Below are positions 1 to 9,488 of a DNA stretch of 64,000 nt, piece after piece. Location of the stretch: the NCBI GenBank assembly GCA_902825945.1, contig CADECY010000003.1, positions 1 through 64,000 of the forward strand, in the 5' to 3' direction. How positions within the stretch are numbered: position 1 is the first letter of the stretch; each line of letters opens with the position of its first letter. Origin of the DNA: an uncultured Acidobacteriota bacterium. Its GTDB lineage: Bacteria; Acidobacteriota; Terriglobia; Bryobacterales; Bryobacteraceae. The notes under the pieces were generated by a model that ran no database searches, was not told the origin of the DNA, and saw nothing but the letters and a program-made list of their open reading frames with translations. The translations under genes and the position numbers were made by a program.

Positions 1-202
1 TGGCGAAAGTAACCCTTGAGAAATTGCAGTCACGTAATACCCCCCAAAAAGTCGAACTTCGATAACCCCAACTCCACAAATGCATTCCGGCCGCCCACCA
101 CCTCACAGGGTGCGGTCAAATCGGCAAGACCCGCTTGCCGCCCTCCATCCTGAACGCGGGGCGGTAGGCTACGCCCAGATTTCAGAATTCGAGGTGATCG
201 AC

Positions 203-861
203 ATGCAAAGACGGAAGCGCGACAGAACGCGAGCCGCACCAACGGCGCCAAGTCCAACGGACCCGTCACGCCTGAGGGCAAGGCCCGCTCCAGCCAGAAC
301 GGCGCCAAACACGGTCTCTTCTCCAATACCATCCTGCTCTGCAAGGAATCCCGCGAGGCCTGGGACCGGCTCTCGGCCGACCTCCTCGCCCGCTTCGACC
401 CCGCCGACAACGTCGAGCGCAACATCATCTTCGAAATGGCCTCCGCCTCCTGGCGCGCCCAGCGTTGCACCGCCATGGAGACCGCCCTCATCGACATGGA
501 GATCGATGTCGTCGAACTCACCGACGCCCCCGCGCAATCGCCCGAGGACGAAATCCGCGTCGCCGCCACCGCCTATGCCAAAGCCGTCGGACGCGACAAC
601 GCCCTCCTCGAACTCGGCCGTCAGTCCATCCGGTTGAACAACCTCTGGATGCGCCTCTACAAACAGCTCCAGCACCTGCAAAGCAACCGGCCGAAACCGA
701 AATCCGAACCCGAGCCCGTCGAAGCCACTGATTCTCAACGGCATACGAAAACCGGCCCGGACAACATTTCCGTTCATTCACGTTCATTCACGGCGAAAGA
801 CTCCGAGTCGCGTCCTCCAGTCGCGGCCAAGGACGAAAACGAACCATGTACTGGCAAATGA
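203..861 (+). pseudogene. Uncharacterised 'NGAK-SNGP-TPEGKARSSQNGAKHG' family gene with a frameshifted start
   Basis: From about position 205 to the TGA at 859-861 one frame codes for about 218 residues. It has an N-terminal motif (TNGAKSNGPVTPEGKARSSQ, then NGAKHGLFS) that I recognise from short proteins of unknown function common in Acidobacteriota and related soil bacteria. A good Shine-Dalgarno (AGGTGA, 192-197) sits 5 nt before ATG 203. That ATG opens a different frame, while the conserved frame begins immediately after it with K-T-E-A-R-Q-N. No ATG, GTG or TTG lies in the conserved frame between the stop at 151 and the motif. A one-base deletion just after the ATG explains this best; a rare start such as ATT 187 is the alternative. 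The first canonical in-frame start is ATG 436, which would lose the conserved motif. Function unknown. The next ORF overlaps its stop. Positions 1-186 upstream are somewhat AT-richer and hold no gene I can support. Confidence 0.6.
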
Positions 862-1214
862 CACACGATCCAGCCGGACCGGCCGCCGAGCCGCACCGCT
901 GGATCGCCAAACATCTCCTCCCGGAGCACTTACAACAGCGTGTTACTCCGGCCGCCCGGCACGAGGACACCCAAAGTGTCCCTCAACTCGTCGGCATGAC
1001 CGAAGGGATACTCCGCCTGATCACGCAATATCCAGGCCTTGTCGACAAGGTCGCGCACACCATTCCGCTGAAGCCCGGCCAATCGCGCCAGGACCACTTC
1101 GACACCATGATGGAGGCGATCTCCAATCAGGCCCGCTTCCATGAAGGACTGGGCGTAGCCATCGCCGACACCCTCGAACCCTTCTATGTCCGGGGCGAAG
1201 ATGCTTCTCATTGA
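858..1214 (+). CDS. Hypothetical protein, translationally coupled to the preceding gene
   Basis: A 118-residue ORF whose ATG (858-860) overlaps the TGA of the upstream gene as ATGA, a classic coupling arrangement. An in-frame ATG at 846 is also possible. Codons are GC3-rich in this direction, and the C-terminal half (GILRLITQYPGLVDKVAHTI, then QDHFDTMMEAISNQ) looks like ordinary helical protein. No domain, signal peptide or membrane segment is recognised. Because the partner upstream appears broken at its start, this gene may be poorly expressed or decaying too. Confidence 0.5.
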   Translation: MTHDPAGPAAEPHRWIAKHLLPEHLQQRVTPAARHEDTQSVPQLVGMTEGILRLITQYPGLVDKVAHTIPLKPGQSRQDHFDTMMEAISNQARFHEGLGVAIADTLEPFYVRGEDASH

Positions 1215-1251
1215 TTCGCGTGCCAGAATCGATCGGGCGGCGCGATCGCCG

Positions 1252-4167
1252 CTACGCCAACAACTCGCGCAGCAGCCGCGCGGGATGAATGGCTTCGCGC
1301 CGCGTCAGGTCGTGGACCTGATGCCGGCACGACATGCCCGCCGCCACCAGTACCTCGCCTTCCTTCATGGAACGGGCCGCGGGGAGCAGCTTTCGTTCGG
1401 CGATCGCCTCCGACACCGCGAAATTCTCCTTCGCATATCCGAACGAGCCCGCCATTCCGCAGCAGCCGGCATCGAGGTCCACTACTTCGGCGTTCGGAAT
1501 CTTCCCGAGCAGCGTCTTCGCCGAGGCGAGCAGGCCCATCGCCTTCTGGTGGCAGTGTCCGTGCAACAGGATTTTCGACGGTCCCGCGCGCAGCGGCAGG
1601 TCGAGCCCGGCTGCGTACTCTTCGAACAGCTTCGCCACTCGCGCGATCACCAGCGCCTTGCGTTGCATCTCGCCGCGAAGCAGTGCCGGAGCGTCTTCGC
1701 GGATCGCGGACAGGCAACTCGGCTCGCAGAACACGAGCGGCATTCCTCGTTCGGCGAGATCGTACAGCGCCTCGACATTGCGTTCGGCGAGCTCGCGCGC
1801 TTCGCTCAGCAGGCCCTGCGAGATCTGCGACCGGCCGCAGCAGACGTTCGGCGCCAATCCTACTGGTCCACCGGCGGACTCGATCACCTCCGCCGCCGCG
1901 ATTCCGATTTCCGGATGGTAGTAGTTGGTGAACGTGTCGTTGAACAGCAACGCCGTAGCGTCCGCGGCCGGAGCGCGCTTCGAAAACCAATCCTCGAGGG
2001 TGCGAGAACTCCACTTCGGCAGGGGACGCCGCGCGTCGATCGCGAGGAAGCGATCGTTGATCCACCGCGCGGGACCACTCCCGGCTATCCAGTTCGAGAC
2101 CGGCGCGAGCGCGCTTCCGATCGCGGCCATTTTCCGCGCATCGCCGAGCAGACGGCTCCGGAGCGGAACTCCATTCTTCGCCCAATACGCGGCCAGGAAT
2201 TCGCTCTTGAATCGCGCCACGTCCACGCCAACCGGACACTCGGCCTTGCAGGCGCGGCACTCGAGACAGAGGTCGAGAGCGCGCTTCACTTCCGGACTCG
2301 TGAGTCCGCCCTCGTCGAGCTTTCCGGTCATCGCCAGGCGCAATACGTTCGCGCGTCCGCGTGTCGAGTGTTGCTCTTCGCGTGTCGCCATGTAGGAAGG
2401 ACACATCGTGCCGTCGAGCTTCTTGCGGCATGCGCCGAGTCCGCTGCACATCTCGACCGCTTCACCGAATCCGCCGTGTTCGCCGAAGTCGAAATGGGTA
2501 TCGAAGCTCGGAGTCCGGTATCCGGCGCCGTAGCGGAGATTGGTCAGCAGCGGGGGCGCGTCCACGATCTTGCCCGGATTCAGCACGCCGAGCGGATCGA
2601 ACGTGCGCTTGATCACGCGGAACGCCTCGTACAAACGCGGCCCGAACATCTTGCGCATGAAGGGGCTTCGCACGAGTCCGTCGCCATGCTCGCCCGACAG
2701 TGCGCCTCCGAACTCGAGCACGAGGCCGGCGACATCGTTGGCGATCGACTCGAACTTGTGGACGCCCGCCGCGGTCTTCATGTTCACCACGGGCCGCACG
2801 TGCAGGCATCCCACCGAGGCATGCGCGTAGACGCCCGCCACGGTTTCATGCTTGCGGATGATCCTCATGAAGCGCTCGATGAAATCGCGTAAACGCTCGG
2901 GAGCCACCGCCGTGTCCTCCACGAACGAAAGCGACTTGTCCTCACCCTTCATCGCCATCGACAATCCGAGCGCGGACTCGCGCAAGCCCCAGATCCGGCC
3001 CTGCGTGGCGAGATCGGTGGCGTGTGTGAAGTGGTAGGCGAGCCCGCGCGAGCGCAGATCGTGCTCGACGGCCTGCATGCGTGGAGGCAACTCTTCCGCG
3101 AGATCCGCATAGAATTCGACACACAGCAGCGCGCCCGGATCGCCTTCGATGAAGGTCTGCCGCTGGCGGTGAAGAGCCGGATTCTCCTTCGTATGATCGA
3201 GGATGAACTTGTCCATCACCTCGATCGCCGAAGGCCCATGCTTCAGGATGACGGGCGTCGCTTCGAGCGCCTCGAGCAGATCATGGAACTGGATCGCGAG
3301 CACGGACTTCTGCTTCGGGAGCGGAACCAGCTTCAGCTTCGCCTCGAGCACGACGCCGAGCGTTCCCTCCGATCCCACCATCATCTTGGCGAGATTGAAG
3401 GGTCGCGCCGGATCGGTGAACTCGTCGAGGTTGTAGCCGCCCACGCGGCGCAGCACTTTCGGATACCGGCGCTCCACCTCGTCGCGCAGTTCCTCGGCGA
3501 GTTGCCGCACCACGCGATATCCGGCGGCGGCGATCGTGGTGCCTTCCGACTCACGCTCCAACTCCGCGGCCGAAAGCGGACGCAGCCAGGCGATCGAGCC
3601 GTCGGCGAACAGCACCTGCTGCTCGAGGACGTGATCGATCGTCTTGCCGTAGAGAACCGATCGCGCGCCCGCCGAGTTGTTCGCCATCATTCCGCCGATC
3701 GTGGCGCGGCTCGCCGTCGAGATATCGGGTGCGAACCGGAGCCCGTGAGCTTTCAATTGCGCGTTCAACTCATCCAGCACGATGCCCGGTTCGACTCGCG
3801 CCCAGCGCTCTTCCGGATTCACCTCGAGAACTCGGCCGTAGTACTTCGAGATGTCGATTTGCAGTCCATCGCCGATCGCCTGTCCGGCCTGCGACGTCCC
3901 GCCGCCGCGCATCGTGATCGGACAGCGATGCCGGACGGCGATCGCGACCGCGCGGATCACGTCCTCGCGATTCCTCGGAATCACCACGCCCAACGGCTGA
4001 ATCCGATAGACGCTCGCGTCGGTCGAGTAGAGCGATCGCGACAACGGGTCGAAGCGCACTTCGCCTTCGATCGCGGCTTCGAGTTCGGCTCGCAGGCGCG
4101 CGCTGTCCGCGAGCGCGCCGCTCGCCTGTGGAACCGGGCGCGAGGAATCGATGAGGATCGGTTGCAT
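1252..4167 (-). CDS. FAD/Fe-S dehydrogenase, YdiJ-like (FAD-linked oxidase fused to GlpC-type Fe-S module)
   Basis: A 971-residue fusion flavoprotein. Residues about 57-195 form an FAD_binding_4 (PCMH-type) domain with GGGTSQ at 88-93, and about 250-535 a FAD-oxidase C-terminal domain with SGEHGDG near 491-497. At about 574-648 come two cysteine clusters of a 4Fe-4S ferredoxin-like domain (CSGLGAC and CLECRACKAECP). About 750-960 carry two CCG cysteine-rich modules (NVCCGRSQ, and HGHCHQKAMG followed by DAGCCGMAGSFGY). The order and size match E. coli YdiJ (about 1018 aa), reported as a D-2-hydroxyglutarate dehydrogenase. Substrate here is inferred: a D-2-hydroxy acid oxidised with electrons passed through the Fe-S domain to quinone or another acceptor. 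It is divergent from the M48 peptidase gene with about 63 bp between starts. A weak GAAGG lies upstream of ATG 4167. All key motifs are present. Confidence 0.9.
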   Translation of the reverse strand: MQPILIDSSRPVPQASGALADSARLRAELEAAIEGEVRFDPLSRSLYSTDASVYRIQPLGVVIPRNREDVIRAVAIAVRHRCPITMRGGGTSQAGQAIGDGLQIDISKYYGRVLEVNPEERWARVEPGIVLDELNAQLKAHGLRFAPDISTASRATIGGMMANNSAGARSVLYGKTIDHVLEQQVLFADGSIAWLRPLSAAELERESEGTTIAAAGYRVVRQLAEELRDEVERRYPKVLRRVGGYNLDEFTDPARPFNLAKMMVGSEGTLGVVLEAKLKLVPLPKQKSVLAIQFHDLLEALEATPVILKHGPSAIEVMDKFILDHTKENPALHRQRQTFIEGDPGALLCVEFYADLAEELPPRMQAVEHDLRSRGLAYHFTHATDLATQGRIWGLRESALGLSMAMKGEDKSLSFVEDTAVAPERLRDFIERFMRIIRKHETVAGVYAHASVGCLHVRPVVNMKTAAGVHKFESIANDVAGLVLEFGGALSGEHGDGLVRSPFMRKMFGPRLYEAFRVIKRTFDPLGVLNPGKIVDAPPLLTNLRYGAGYRTPSFDTHFDFGEHGGFGEAVEMCSGLGACRKKLDGTMCPSYMATREEQHSTRGRANVLRLAMTGKLDEGGLTSPEVKRALDLCLECRACKAECPVGVDVARFKSEFLAAYWAKNGVPLRSRLLGDARKMAAIGSALAPVSNWIAGSGPARWINDRFLAIDARRPLPKWSSRTLEDWFSKRAPAADATALLFNDTFTNYYHPEIGIAAAEVIESAGGPVGLAPNVCCGRSQISQGLLSEARELAERNVEALYDLAERGMPLVFCEPSCLSAIREDAPALLRGEMQRKALVIARVAKLFEEYAAGLDLPLRAGPSKILLHGHCHQKAMGLLASAKTLLGKIPNAEVVDLDAGCCGMAGSFGYAKENFAVSEAIAERKLLPAARSMKEGEVLVAAGMSCRHQVHDLTRREAIHPARLLRELLA

Positions 4168-4230
4168 GGGTCCGGGCCTTCAGGATAACAACAGAAGCTT
4201 CGAGTCCGCGCTAAGATCGTGTACTCGACC

Positions 4231-6183
4231 ATGCCGCTCACCGCATCCGAGATCGAACGCGCATTTCCGGCCAGCATTCCGCCCGTGGCGGTGAAACCCG
4301 GGTACCGGCTCGCGCTAGCCGCGGTGCTCGCCGCGCTCCTGCTCCTTCAGGTGTTCTATGTCGCGTTGGTGGCGCTCGCGGCGGCGGCTACCGTCGGCTA
4401 CACGGTGCTGCTTCCGGAGATCGTGTCGAATGTTCGCATCAACGCGCTCACGCTTCCGCTGATTCTCGCGCCCGTCGCGGCCGGTGCGATCGCGACGTTC
4501 TTCCTCTTCAAGCCGCTGTTTGCGCGGCGAGTGGAGCCGCCGAAGGCGATGGAGCTGAGTGAAACCGCGGAGCCAGGACTATTCGCGTTCGTCAACAAAC
4601 TCTGCGACTGCCTCGGTTCGCCGCGCCCGTCGCGAATCTTCATCAACCTCGACGTGAACGCGAGCGCAAGCCTCCATCGCGGCTGGCGCGGGCTGTTCAC
4701 CAACGAACTCGCCCTCACCATCGGACTTCCTCTCGCGCAGGGCTTGTCGCTGCGCCAGTTCACCGGCGTGCTGGCGCATGAGTTCGGTCATTTCTCGCAG
4801 TCCGCCGGGCTGCGCGTCCATTTCCTGATCGCCTCGATCCAGATCTGGTTCCTGCGCGTGGCGCATGATCGCGACGAGTGGGACGTAAAGCTCGAAACCT
4901 GGTATCGCAACGCCGGCTGGCGCGGGAAAATCGTCTGGGGGCTCGCCAAGGGAGTGGTGTGGCTCAGCCGCCGGTTTCTTTCTCTCCTCCAGAAGGCGGG
5001 CAATGTCGTGAGCGCCGCGTTCAGCCGCCAGATGGAGTTCGACGCGGACCGGTACGAGGCACTGATTGCGGGCGTCGAGGCATTCGAGGCGACGACGCTC
5101 GAAATGCCCGTCCTGAGCGTCACCGCCAGTCAGGCCTGGGACGATCTCGATCGCGGCTGGGCCGCGCGCCGCTTCGCGCAGGATATTCCTGCCCTCATGG
5201 CGGCTCGCCACCGAGGTGCCGGCAGCGAACTGGTGAGCACGGTGAAACGGATGACGCTCGAGGAGGCCTCGGATCGTTTCGCCACGCATCCGAGTCCGGC
5301 TGCCCGGATCGCCAACGTGCGGCCACTCGGGGGCGGCGGATTGTTCACGCTCGATGGTCCGGCCACGCGTCTGTTCGAGGACTTCGGCGCGCTGAGCCAG
5401 TCGGCCAGCGAGCATCATTATCAACATGTGCTCGGGTTCGAACTGCCGGACTTGGTGTTGCTGCCGGCGGAGGCGGTGACCGCCGAGTCCGGTGAACAGC
5501 AGCGGCGCGAAGCCGCGCGGCACGATCTCTTCGGATACGCGCGATCGGTCACTCGGTGGCTTCGGTGGCCGGACCGGCCTCCGGCCGAAACCGGGCCCGT
5601 CCCGTTCGAGGATGAAGAGTACTGGCGTCTGCACGAAGAGGTGATCATGCAGAGCGGTGGCCTAGCTCTTCTCGATTCAGGCGCACGGATCCAGGCGGAC
5701 GTGTTCAAGGTGAGCAAGAGCGAGCCGGCGGCCGCCGGGATGGATCACGAGCGGTCGATGGCACGGCTCGGCGAAGAAGCGAGCAAGCTTCGCGCCCAGG
5801 CGGCGTCTCAGCTCGCGCGTTTGTGGCGCGCGGCGGAATTGCCCGAGGCGAAAGACGACTTCGCCGCCTTCCGTGCCATCCTCGCCGAGCAGGATGCGCT
5901 CTTCGGCGCACGGCTCGCGCTGGTGGCACACGATCTCATCGAAGCCAACGCCGAGCACATTCCCGGTGACGCGGCCGCGGCGATGCGGCGCTACGAGTCG
6001 CGCGCCTGGGAAATGAGACAGGAGATTCTTGCGCGCCTGGCACCACTGGCCGGGCAACTGAGTCCGCCGGATGAGCTGAGCGGAGCCCGGGCGACGCAGT
6101 GGTTTCTCAATCAGGCTGACTGGTTGAGCGAGGAGCTGCTGCAACGGGTCTGCTGGCGCGTGCTCGAATCGGAACGCGTCTAG
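4231..6183 (+). CDS. Membrane-anchored M48 family zinc metallopeptidase
   Basis: About 650 residues. The N-terminus has two hydrophobic segments (about 25-65 and 75-95) that should anchor it in the membrane. The zinc motif LAHEFGHFSQ (HExxH) lies near residue 185, and the downstream glutamate of the M48 signature is in MEFDADRYEA near 270. The rest is mostly soluble and helical. M48 peptidases (HtpX/Ste24 type) act in membrane protein quality control or processing; the substrate here cannot be told. I chose ATG 4231; an in-frame GTG at 4219 adds four residues. There is no Shine-Dalgarno; a TGTACT box ends 5 nt before ATG 4231. The stop overlaps the 3' end of the convergent ABC permease gene by 4 bp. 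Confidence 0.88.
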   Translation: MPLTASEIERAFPASIPPVAVKPGYRLALAAVLAALLLLQVFYVALVALAAAATVGYTVLLPEIVSNVRINALTLPLILAPVAAGAIATFFLFKPLFARRVEPPKAMELSETAEPGLFAFVNKLCDCLGSPRPSRIFINLDVNASASLHRGWRGLFTNELALTIGLPLAQGLSLRQFTGVLAHEFGHFSQSAGLRVHFLIASIQIWFLRVAHDRDEWDVKLETWYRNAGWRGKIVWGLAKGVVWLSRRFLSLLQKAGNVVSAAFSRQMEFDADRYEALIAGVEAFEATTLEMPVLSVTASQAWDDLDRGWAARRFAQDIPALMAARHRGAGSELVSTVKRMTLEEASDRFATHPSPAARIANVRPLGGGGLFTLDGPATRLFEDFGALSQSASEHHYQHVLGFELPDLVLLPAEAVTAESGEQQRREAARHDLFGYARSVTRWLRWPDRPPAETGPVPFEDEEYWRLHEEVIMQSGGLALLDSGARIQADVFKVSKSEPAAAGMDHERSMARLGEEASKLRAQAASQLARLWRAAELPEAKDDFAAFRAILAEQDALFGARLALVAHDLIEANAEHIPGDAAAAMRRYESRAWEMRQEILARLAPLAGQLSPPDELSGARATQWFLNQADWLSEELLQRVCWRVLESERV

Positions 6184-7787
6184 TTCGTCACCGGGCCATC
6201 GCCTGCCGCCAGCGCCGTGACGAACTGTTCGCGGTTCTTTTCCGCGCGCTCCACAGCCGACTCGAGCGCGATCGAATAGACGATTGCGGCCAGCCCCGCC
6301 GCGAACGCGAGCGTCACCCAGAACGCCCACTCCCGGTCGAATGCGTAGCGTGCCAGATAGGCGAGGCCCACCGGAATCGAGAGCACCGGATAGAGGACCA
6401 CGAAGGCCGCCTGCACGCGGCCCGCTGAAGAGGATCGCCATGACTGCGATGGGCTCACCGGACGGGGATAGTAGGTAGAACCGAGGTTGCCGGCCGCGAG
6501 CAGAAACGTCGTCATCACCATCGCCACGCAAATGCTCTCGGCTACGGCGGGAATCGTCAGCGGCATCCGGAAGATCGCGCAGACCGTGGCGACGAGCAGC
6601 ACCTCGAGCGCCACGAAGATCGTCGCCGCGACGTTCTTTCCGATCAACACTTTCGAGAAGGGCGCGGGAAGCAAATAGTAGATCTGGGCAGCCGAGCGGT
6701 CGAAGCCGAACACGTTCCAGAACAGCACTTCTCCCAGAAGCAACAGCGCGTAGAGCGTCACGAATGTCAGGTAGCGGGTTCCGAAGAGCTCCGAGGCCAG
6801 GCCGGGCCGCGACGCCATGGGCAGCCAGATCAGCAGCCCGAACGAGAAGCCCATGAGAAAGACCATGCGGAAGCGCGGAGCGCGGCTGAGGAATCGCAGT
6901 TCCTTCTCCGCCACGGCGCCAACCGGATCGGGCAGTAGCCGGGAAGGCAGCGTGTAGAAGTACTCGAGCAGCCCATCGCCGCGTCCGGGTTCGGACGCGC
7001 CGGCGCGGGCCGCGTCCTCGTCGAATCGCAGGCTGCGGTGGAACTGCGTCCATCCGAACCAGGAGGCCGCCGCGGTCCACGCGAGCATTCCCGCGACCCC
7101 CTGCACCGAAAAGCCATGGAAGATCGCGCGAGCCGTGAGCGACCACGGAGTCCATTCGAGCGTCCAGGAACCGATCCAGGAGCGGAGCCACTCGGGCGGT
7201 GTCCAGAAGGCGAGCAACTGTGGAAGCCCGGCAATCAGCACGAGCAGGAGCGTCACCAGTTCGCGTGTGCGGCGGCCGGCCAGCAGCCGGCTCAACAGGT
7301 CGCGCAGGCCGATCGACAGGAACAGATTGAAGGCGATCCAGGGTATGAATCCGAGCACGGCGGTCCACGGGAGCAGCTTGTTGAACAAGACCCCGAGCGC
7401 GGCGCCCGCCATCAGCACCAGCACTTCGATTCCGGTCGAGAATCGCAGGACGGCTTCGAGCCCGAACAGTTGCGTGGTAGTGACCGGATAGACGCGAATC
7501 CGCTTGAGGTCCACTGCCGCGCCCGCCGCGCCGAGCATCAGTGGCACCATCTGCCAATAGGCGAAGGTGAAGAAGACCGCTTTGCCCGCGTGGCGCCGCA
7601 CGGTTTCGATCGCCTCGGGCGAGGCCGTCACCCGGAACAGCGTCCATGCACCCACGAGGATGGCGCCGTACCAAAGCAGCGACATCCCGGCGGTGAAGAT
7701 CATCGGGCCGCGATTTCCACCCCGGGCATAGAAGTTGATCAGCGTGCGGAACTGCGCCCACAGGATCGCGCGGGTCTGATGCAGCAT
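6180..7787 (-). CDS. ABC exporter, membrane (permease) subunit
   Basis: A 535-residue polytopic membrane protein with many hydrophobic segments spread over its length (for example MSLLWYGAILVGAWTLF near 35 and SIGLRDLLSRLLAG near 190). It resembles the ABC-2-like exporter permeases of about 500-550 residues found with a separate ATPase. It starts directly after the ATPase gene (stop 7789, ATG 7787), so the two should form one transporter. Cargo unknown. The 3' end overlaps the convergent M48 gene by 4 bp. Confidence 0.8.
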   Translation of the reverse strand: MLHQTRAILWAQFRTLINFYARGGNRGPMIFTAGMSLLWYGAILVGAWTLFRVTASPEAIETVRRHAGKAVFFTFAYWQMVPLMLGAAGAAVDLKRIRVYPVTTTQLFGLEAVLRFSTGIEVLVLMAGAALGVLFNKLLPWTAVLGFIPWIAFNLFLSIGLRDLLSRLLAGRRTRELVTLLLVLIAGLPQLLAFWTPPEWLRSWIGSWTLEWTPWSLTARAIFHGFSVQGVAGMLAWTAAASWFGWTQFHRSLRFDEDAARAGASEPGRGDGLLEYFYTLPSRLLPDPVGAVAEKELRFLSRAPRFRMVFLMGFSFGLLIWLPMASRPGLASELFGTRYLTFVTLYALLLLGEVLFWNVFGFDRSAAQIYYLLPAPFSKVLIGKNVAATIFVALEVLLVATVCAIFRMPLTIPAVAESICVAMVMTTFLLAAGNLGSTYYPRPVSPSQSWRSSSAGRVQAAFVVLYPVLSIPVGLAYLARYAFDREWAFWVTLAFAAGLAAIVYSIALESAVERAEKNREQFVTALAAGDGPVTN

Positions 7788-7788
7788 C

Positions 7789-8556
7789 TCAGAGCCAGCC
7801 CAGGGTTTCCGCCGGGCGTTCGGCTCCCACCAAGCGGACGAAGATGTCTTCGAGCGTCTCGGAGTTCGACCTCAGCTCCGCCATGTCGGAATCGACCACC
7901 AGTTTCCCTTCCGAGATGATCGCGACCCGCGTGCAGAGCCGCTCCACCACTTCGAGCACGTGCGAGGTGAGGAAGATCGTGGCGCCGTGATTCACCTGTT
8001 CGAGCAGAATGTCCTTCATCAGGCGCGCGCCCACGGCATCGACGCCCTCGAACGGTTCGTCCATCAGGAACAGTTGCGGGCGGTGGATCAGCGCCGCGGC
8101 CATGGCGGCGCGCTTGCGCATTCCCTTCGAATACTCGCCGATCATCTTGCGCTGATGCTGGTCGAGTTCGAACAGCGCGAGCAGTTCGCGGGCCCGCTCG
8201 CGGGCGACCGCGCGATCCAGGCCGTACATACGGCCGACGAACTCGATGAACTCGCCGCCGGTGAGGTGGTCGAACAGAAGCGACTCGTCGGGGACGAGTC
8301 CGATGCGGGCCTTGATGTCGACCGACGCGGCGGGCATCGGCAGCCCGAGGAGTTCGATCTCGCCCGCGGTCGGCGGAGCGAGGCCCATCAGCATACGGAT
8401 AGTCGTGGTTTTTCCCGCCCCATTGGGCCCGAGAAAACCGAAGAAACATCCCCGAGGTACCTCGAACGACAGTCCATCGACCGCCGCTTTCGTCCCGTAG
8501 ACTTTCCTGAGGTTGCGAACTCGTATGGCTGGGGTGTTCCCCGCCGGCTCGACCAT
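7789..8556 (-). CDS. ABC transporter ATP-binding protein (exporter type)
   Basis: A 255-residue ABC ATPase. Walker A is GPNGAGKTTTIRM near residues 44-56, the signature region is EYSKGMRKRAAMAAALIHRP near 140-160 (SKGMR rather than LSGGQ, as usual for the CcmA/ABC-2 exporter class), Walker B is LFLMDEPFEGVD, and the switch histidine is in LTSHVLE. It forms a two-gene unit with the permease. It is divergent from the HDOD gene. A GATAAT box ends 6 nt before the ATG and there is no Shine-Dalgarno, so the transcript may be leaderless. Confidence 0.92.
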   Translation of the reverse strand: MVEPAGNTPAIRVRNLRKVYGTKAAVDGLSFEVPRGCFFGFLGPNGAGKTTTIRMLMGLAPPTAGEIELLGLPMPAASVDIKARIGLVPDESLLFDHLTGGEFIEFVGRMYGLDRAVARERARELLALFELDQHQRKMIGEYSKGMRKRAAMAAALIHRPQLFLMDEPFEGVDAVGARLMKDILLEQVNHGATIFLTSHVLEVVERLCTRVAIISEGKLVVDSDMAELRSNSETLEDIFVRLVGAERPAETLGWL

Positions 8557-8562
8557 AGCTTA

Positions 8563-8568
8563 ATTATC
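8563..8568 (-). promoter_or_regulatory. Putative -10 box GATAAT for the ABC exporter operon
   Basis: GATAAT on the minus strand is followed by 6 nt (TAAGCT) and then ATG 8556. The local sequence is the most AT-rich of the neighbourhood. The spacing implies transcription starting at or within a few bases of the start codon. Confidence 0.55.
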
Positions 8569-8598
8569 ATACGAGCGCGGTTCGGTCCGATATGACCT

Positions 8599-9456
8599 GT
8601 GGTGACTACTACGGCTCTCTCCCCTCGCGAAACGGCACTGCGCGTCATCAGCCAGTTGCCGCCATTCTCTCCGATCCTGACGAAGTTGATGGGTTCGCTG
8701 GCGAATGACAACGTCTCGTTCGCCGAACTGGGCGACCTCATCGAGAAAGACGCCATCCTTGCCGGCAACGTCCTTCGTCTCGTCAATTCCGCGTTCTATG
8801 CCCGCCGCGGCACGATCAGCTCCGCCCGTCACGCCGTTTCGATCCTGGGGCTGTCGAAACTTCGCAACATCGCCATGAGTCTCTCGGTGGCGCGAATGTG
8901 GAATCAGCAAAAGTGGCCACAGGGCTGGGTTCCCTCGTATTTCAACAAGCACAGCGTGGCCGCCGCCACGATGGCCGATCTCATTGCCGCCGAGGTTCGA
9001 ATCGCGTTTCCGGAAGGTGCCTTTACGGCATCCCTGCTGCAGAACACCGGAATGCTGCTGATCGCGATGGGCCTGCCGGACGAGCATCACCGCATCCGCG
9101 ACATGCACGTTTCCGAGAAAAAGCCTCTCGAAGTGTGCGAGCGCCAACTGCTCGGTACCAACCACGCCGAGTTGGGCGCCGAGACCTGCGAAACCTGGGG
9201 CTTGCCCGAACCCATCATGGCCGCCGTCCGCGATCATCATGCCGATCACGATCCAGCCAACCCGACCCTCGCCTCCGTCGTCGGCGCCGCCGATATCGCG
9301 GTGGGCCGCCTCGGAGTCCTGGTTCAGGAGTGGTGTACGCCCGATTCCGGAGATCCAGCGGAAGCGCTCGCGATTGCGGGAGTCGGCGTGCGCGCGCCCA
9401 ACGTTCTCGAAGCCTTCAAAGCAGAATACGAAGCGGTCAAGGGATTCTTCCAATAG
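8599..9456 (+). CDS. HDOD domain signalling protein
   Basis: A 285-residue protein that is essentially one HDOD domain (HD-related output domain without the full metal-binding HD set). Recognisable stretches are [35 protein letters not shown] and [20 protein letters not shown] in the first 100 residues. HDOD proteins are signalling or regulatory adaptors, often tied to cyclic-di-GMP, stress or motility, and are not known enzymes. There are two adjacent GTG start candidates (8599 and 8602). No Shine-Dalgarno is visible; TATGAC ends 5 nt before GTG 8602. The downstream threonine aldolase has its own apparent promoter, so no operon is evident. Confidence 0.85.
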   Translation: MVTTTALSPRETALRVISQLPPFSPILTKLMGSLANDNVSFAELGDLIEKDAILAGNVLRLVNSAFYARRGTISSARHAVSILGLSKLRNIAMSLSVARMWNQQKWPQGWVPSYFNKHSVAAATMADLIAAEVRIAFPEGAFTASLLQNTGMLLIAMGLPDEHHRIRDMHVSEKKPLEVCERQLLGTNHAELGAETCETWGLPEPIMAAVRDHHADHDPANPTLASVVGAADIAVGRLGVLVQEWCTPDSGDPAEALAIAGVGVRAPNVLEAFKAEYEAVKGFFQ

Positions 9457-9474
9457 ACTGGCCGCCAAGCGTGA

Positions 9475-9480
9475 TATCGT
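9475..9480 (+). promoter_or_regulatory. Putative -10 box TATCGT for ltaE
   Basis: TATCGT ends 8 nt before the ATG at 9489, inside a short AT-richer pocket between two GC-rich genes. No Shine-Dalgarno lies between it and the start. Confidence 0.4.
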
Positions 9481-9488
9481 CGATTCTT

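Noticed and set aside
1186..2892. A 568-codon open frame on the plus strand
   Set aside because: It lies wholly antisense to the YdiJ-like gene, has no recognisable motif, and arises from GC-rich codon mirroring.
5677..7761. A 694-codon minus-strand open frame
   Set aside because: It is out of frame over the M48 and ABC permease genes, Arg-rich and without motifs.
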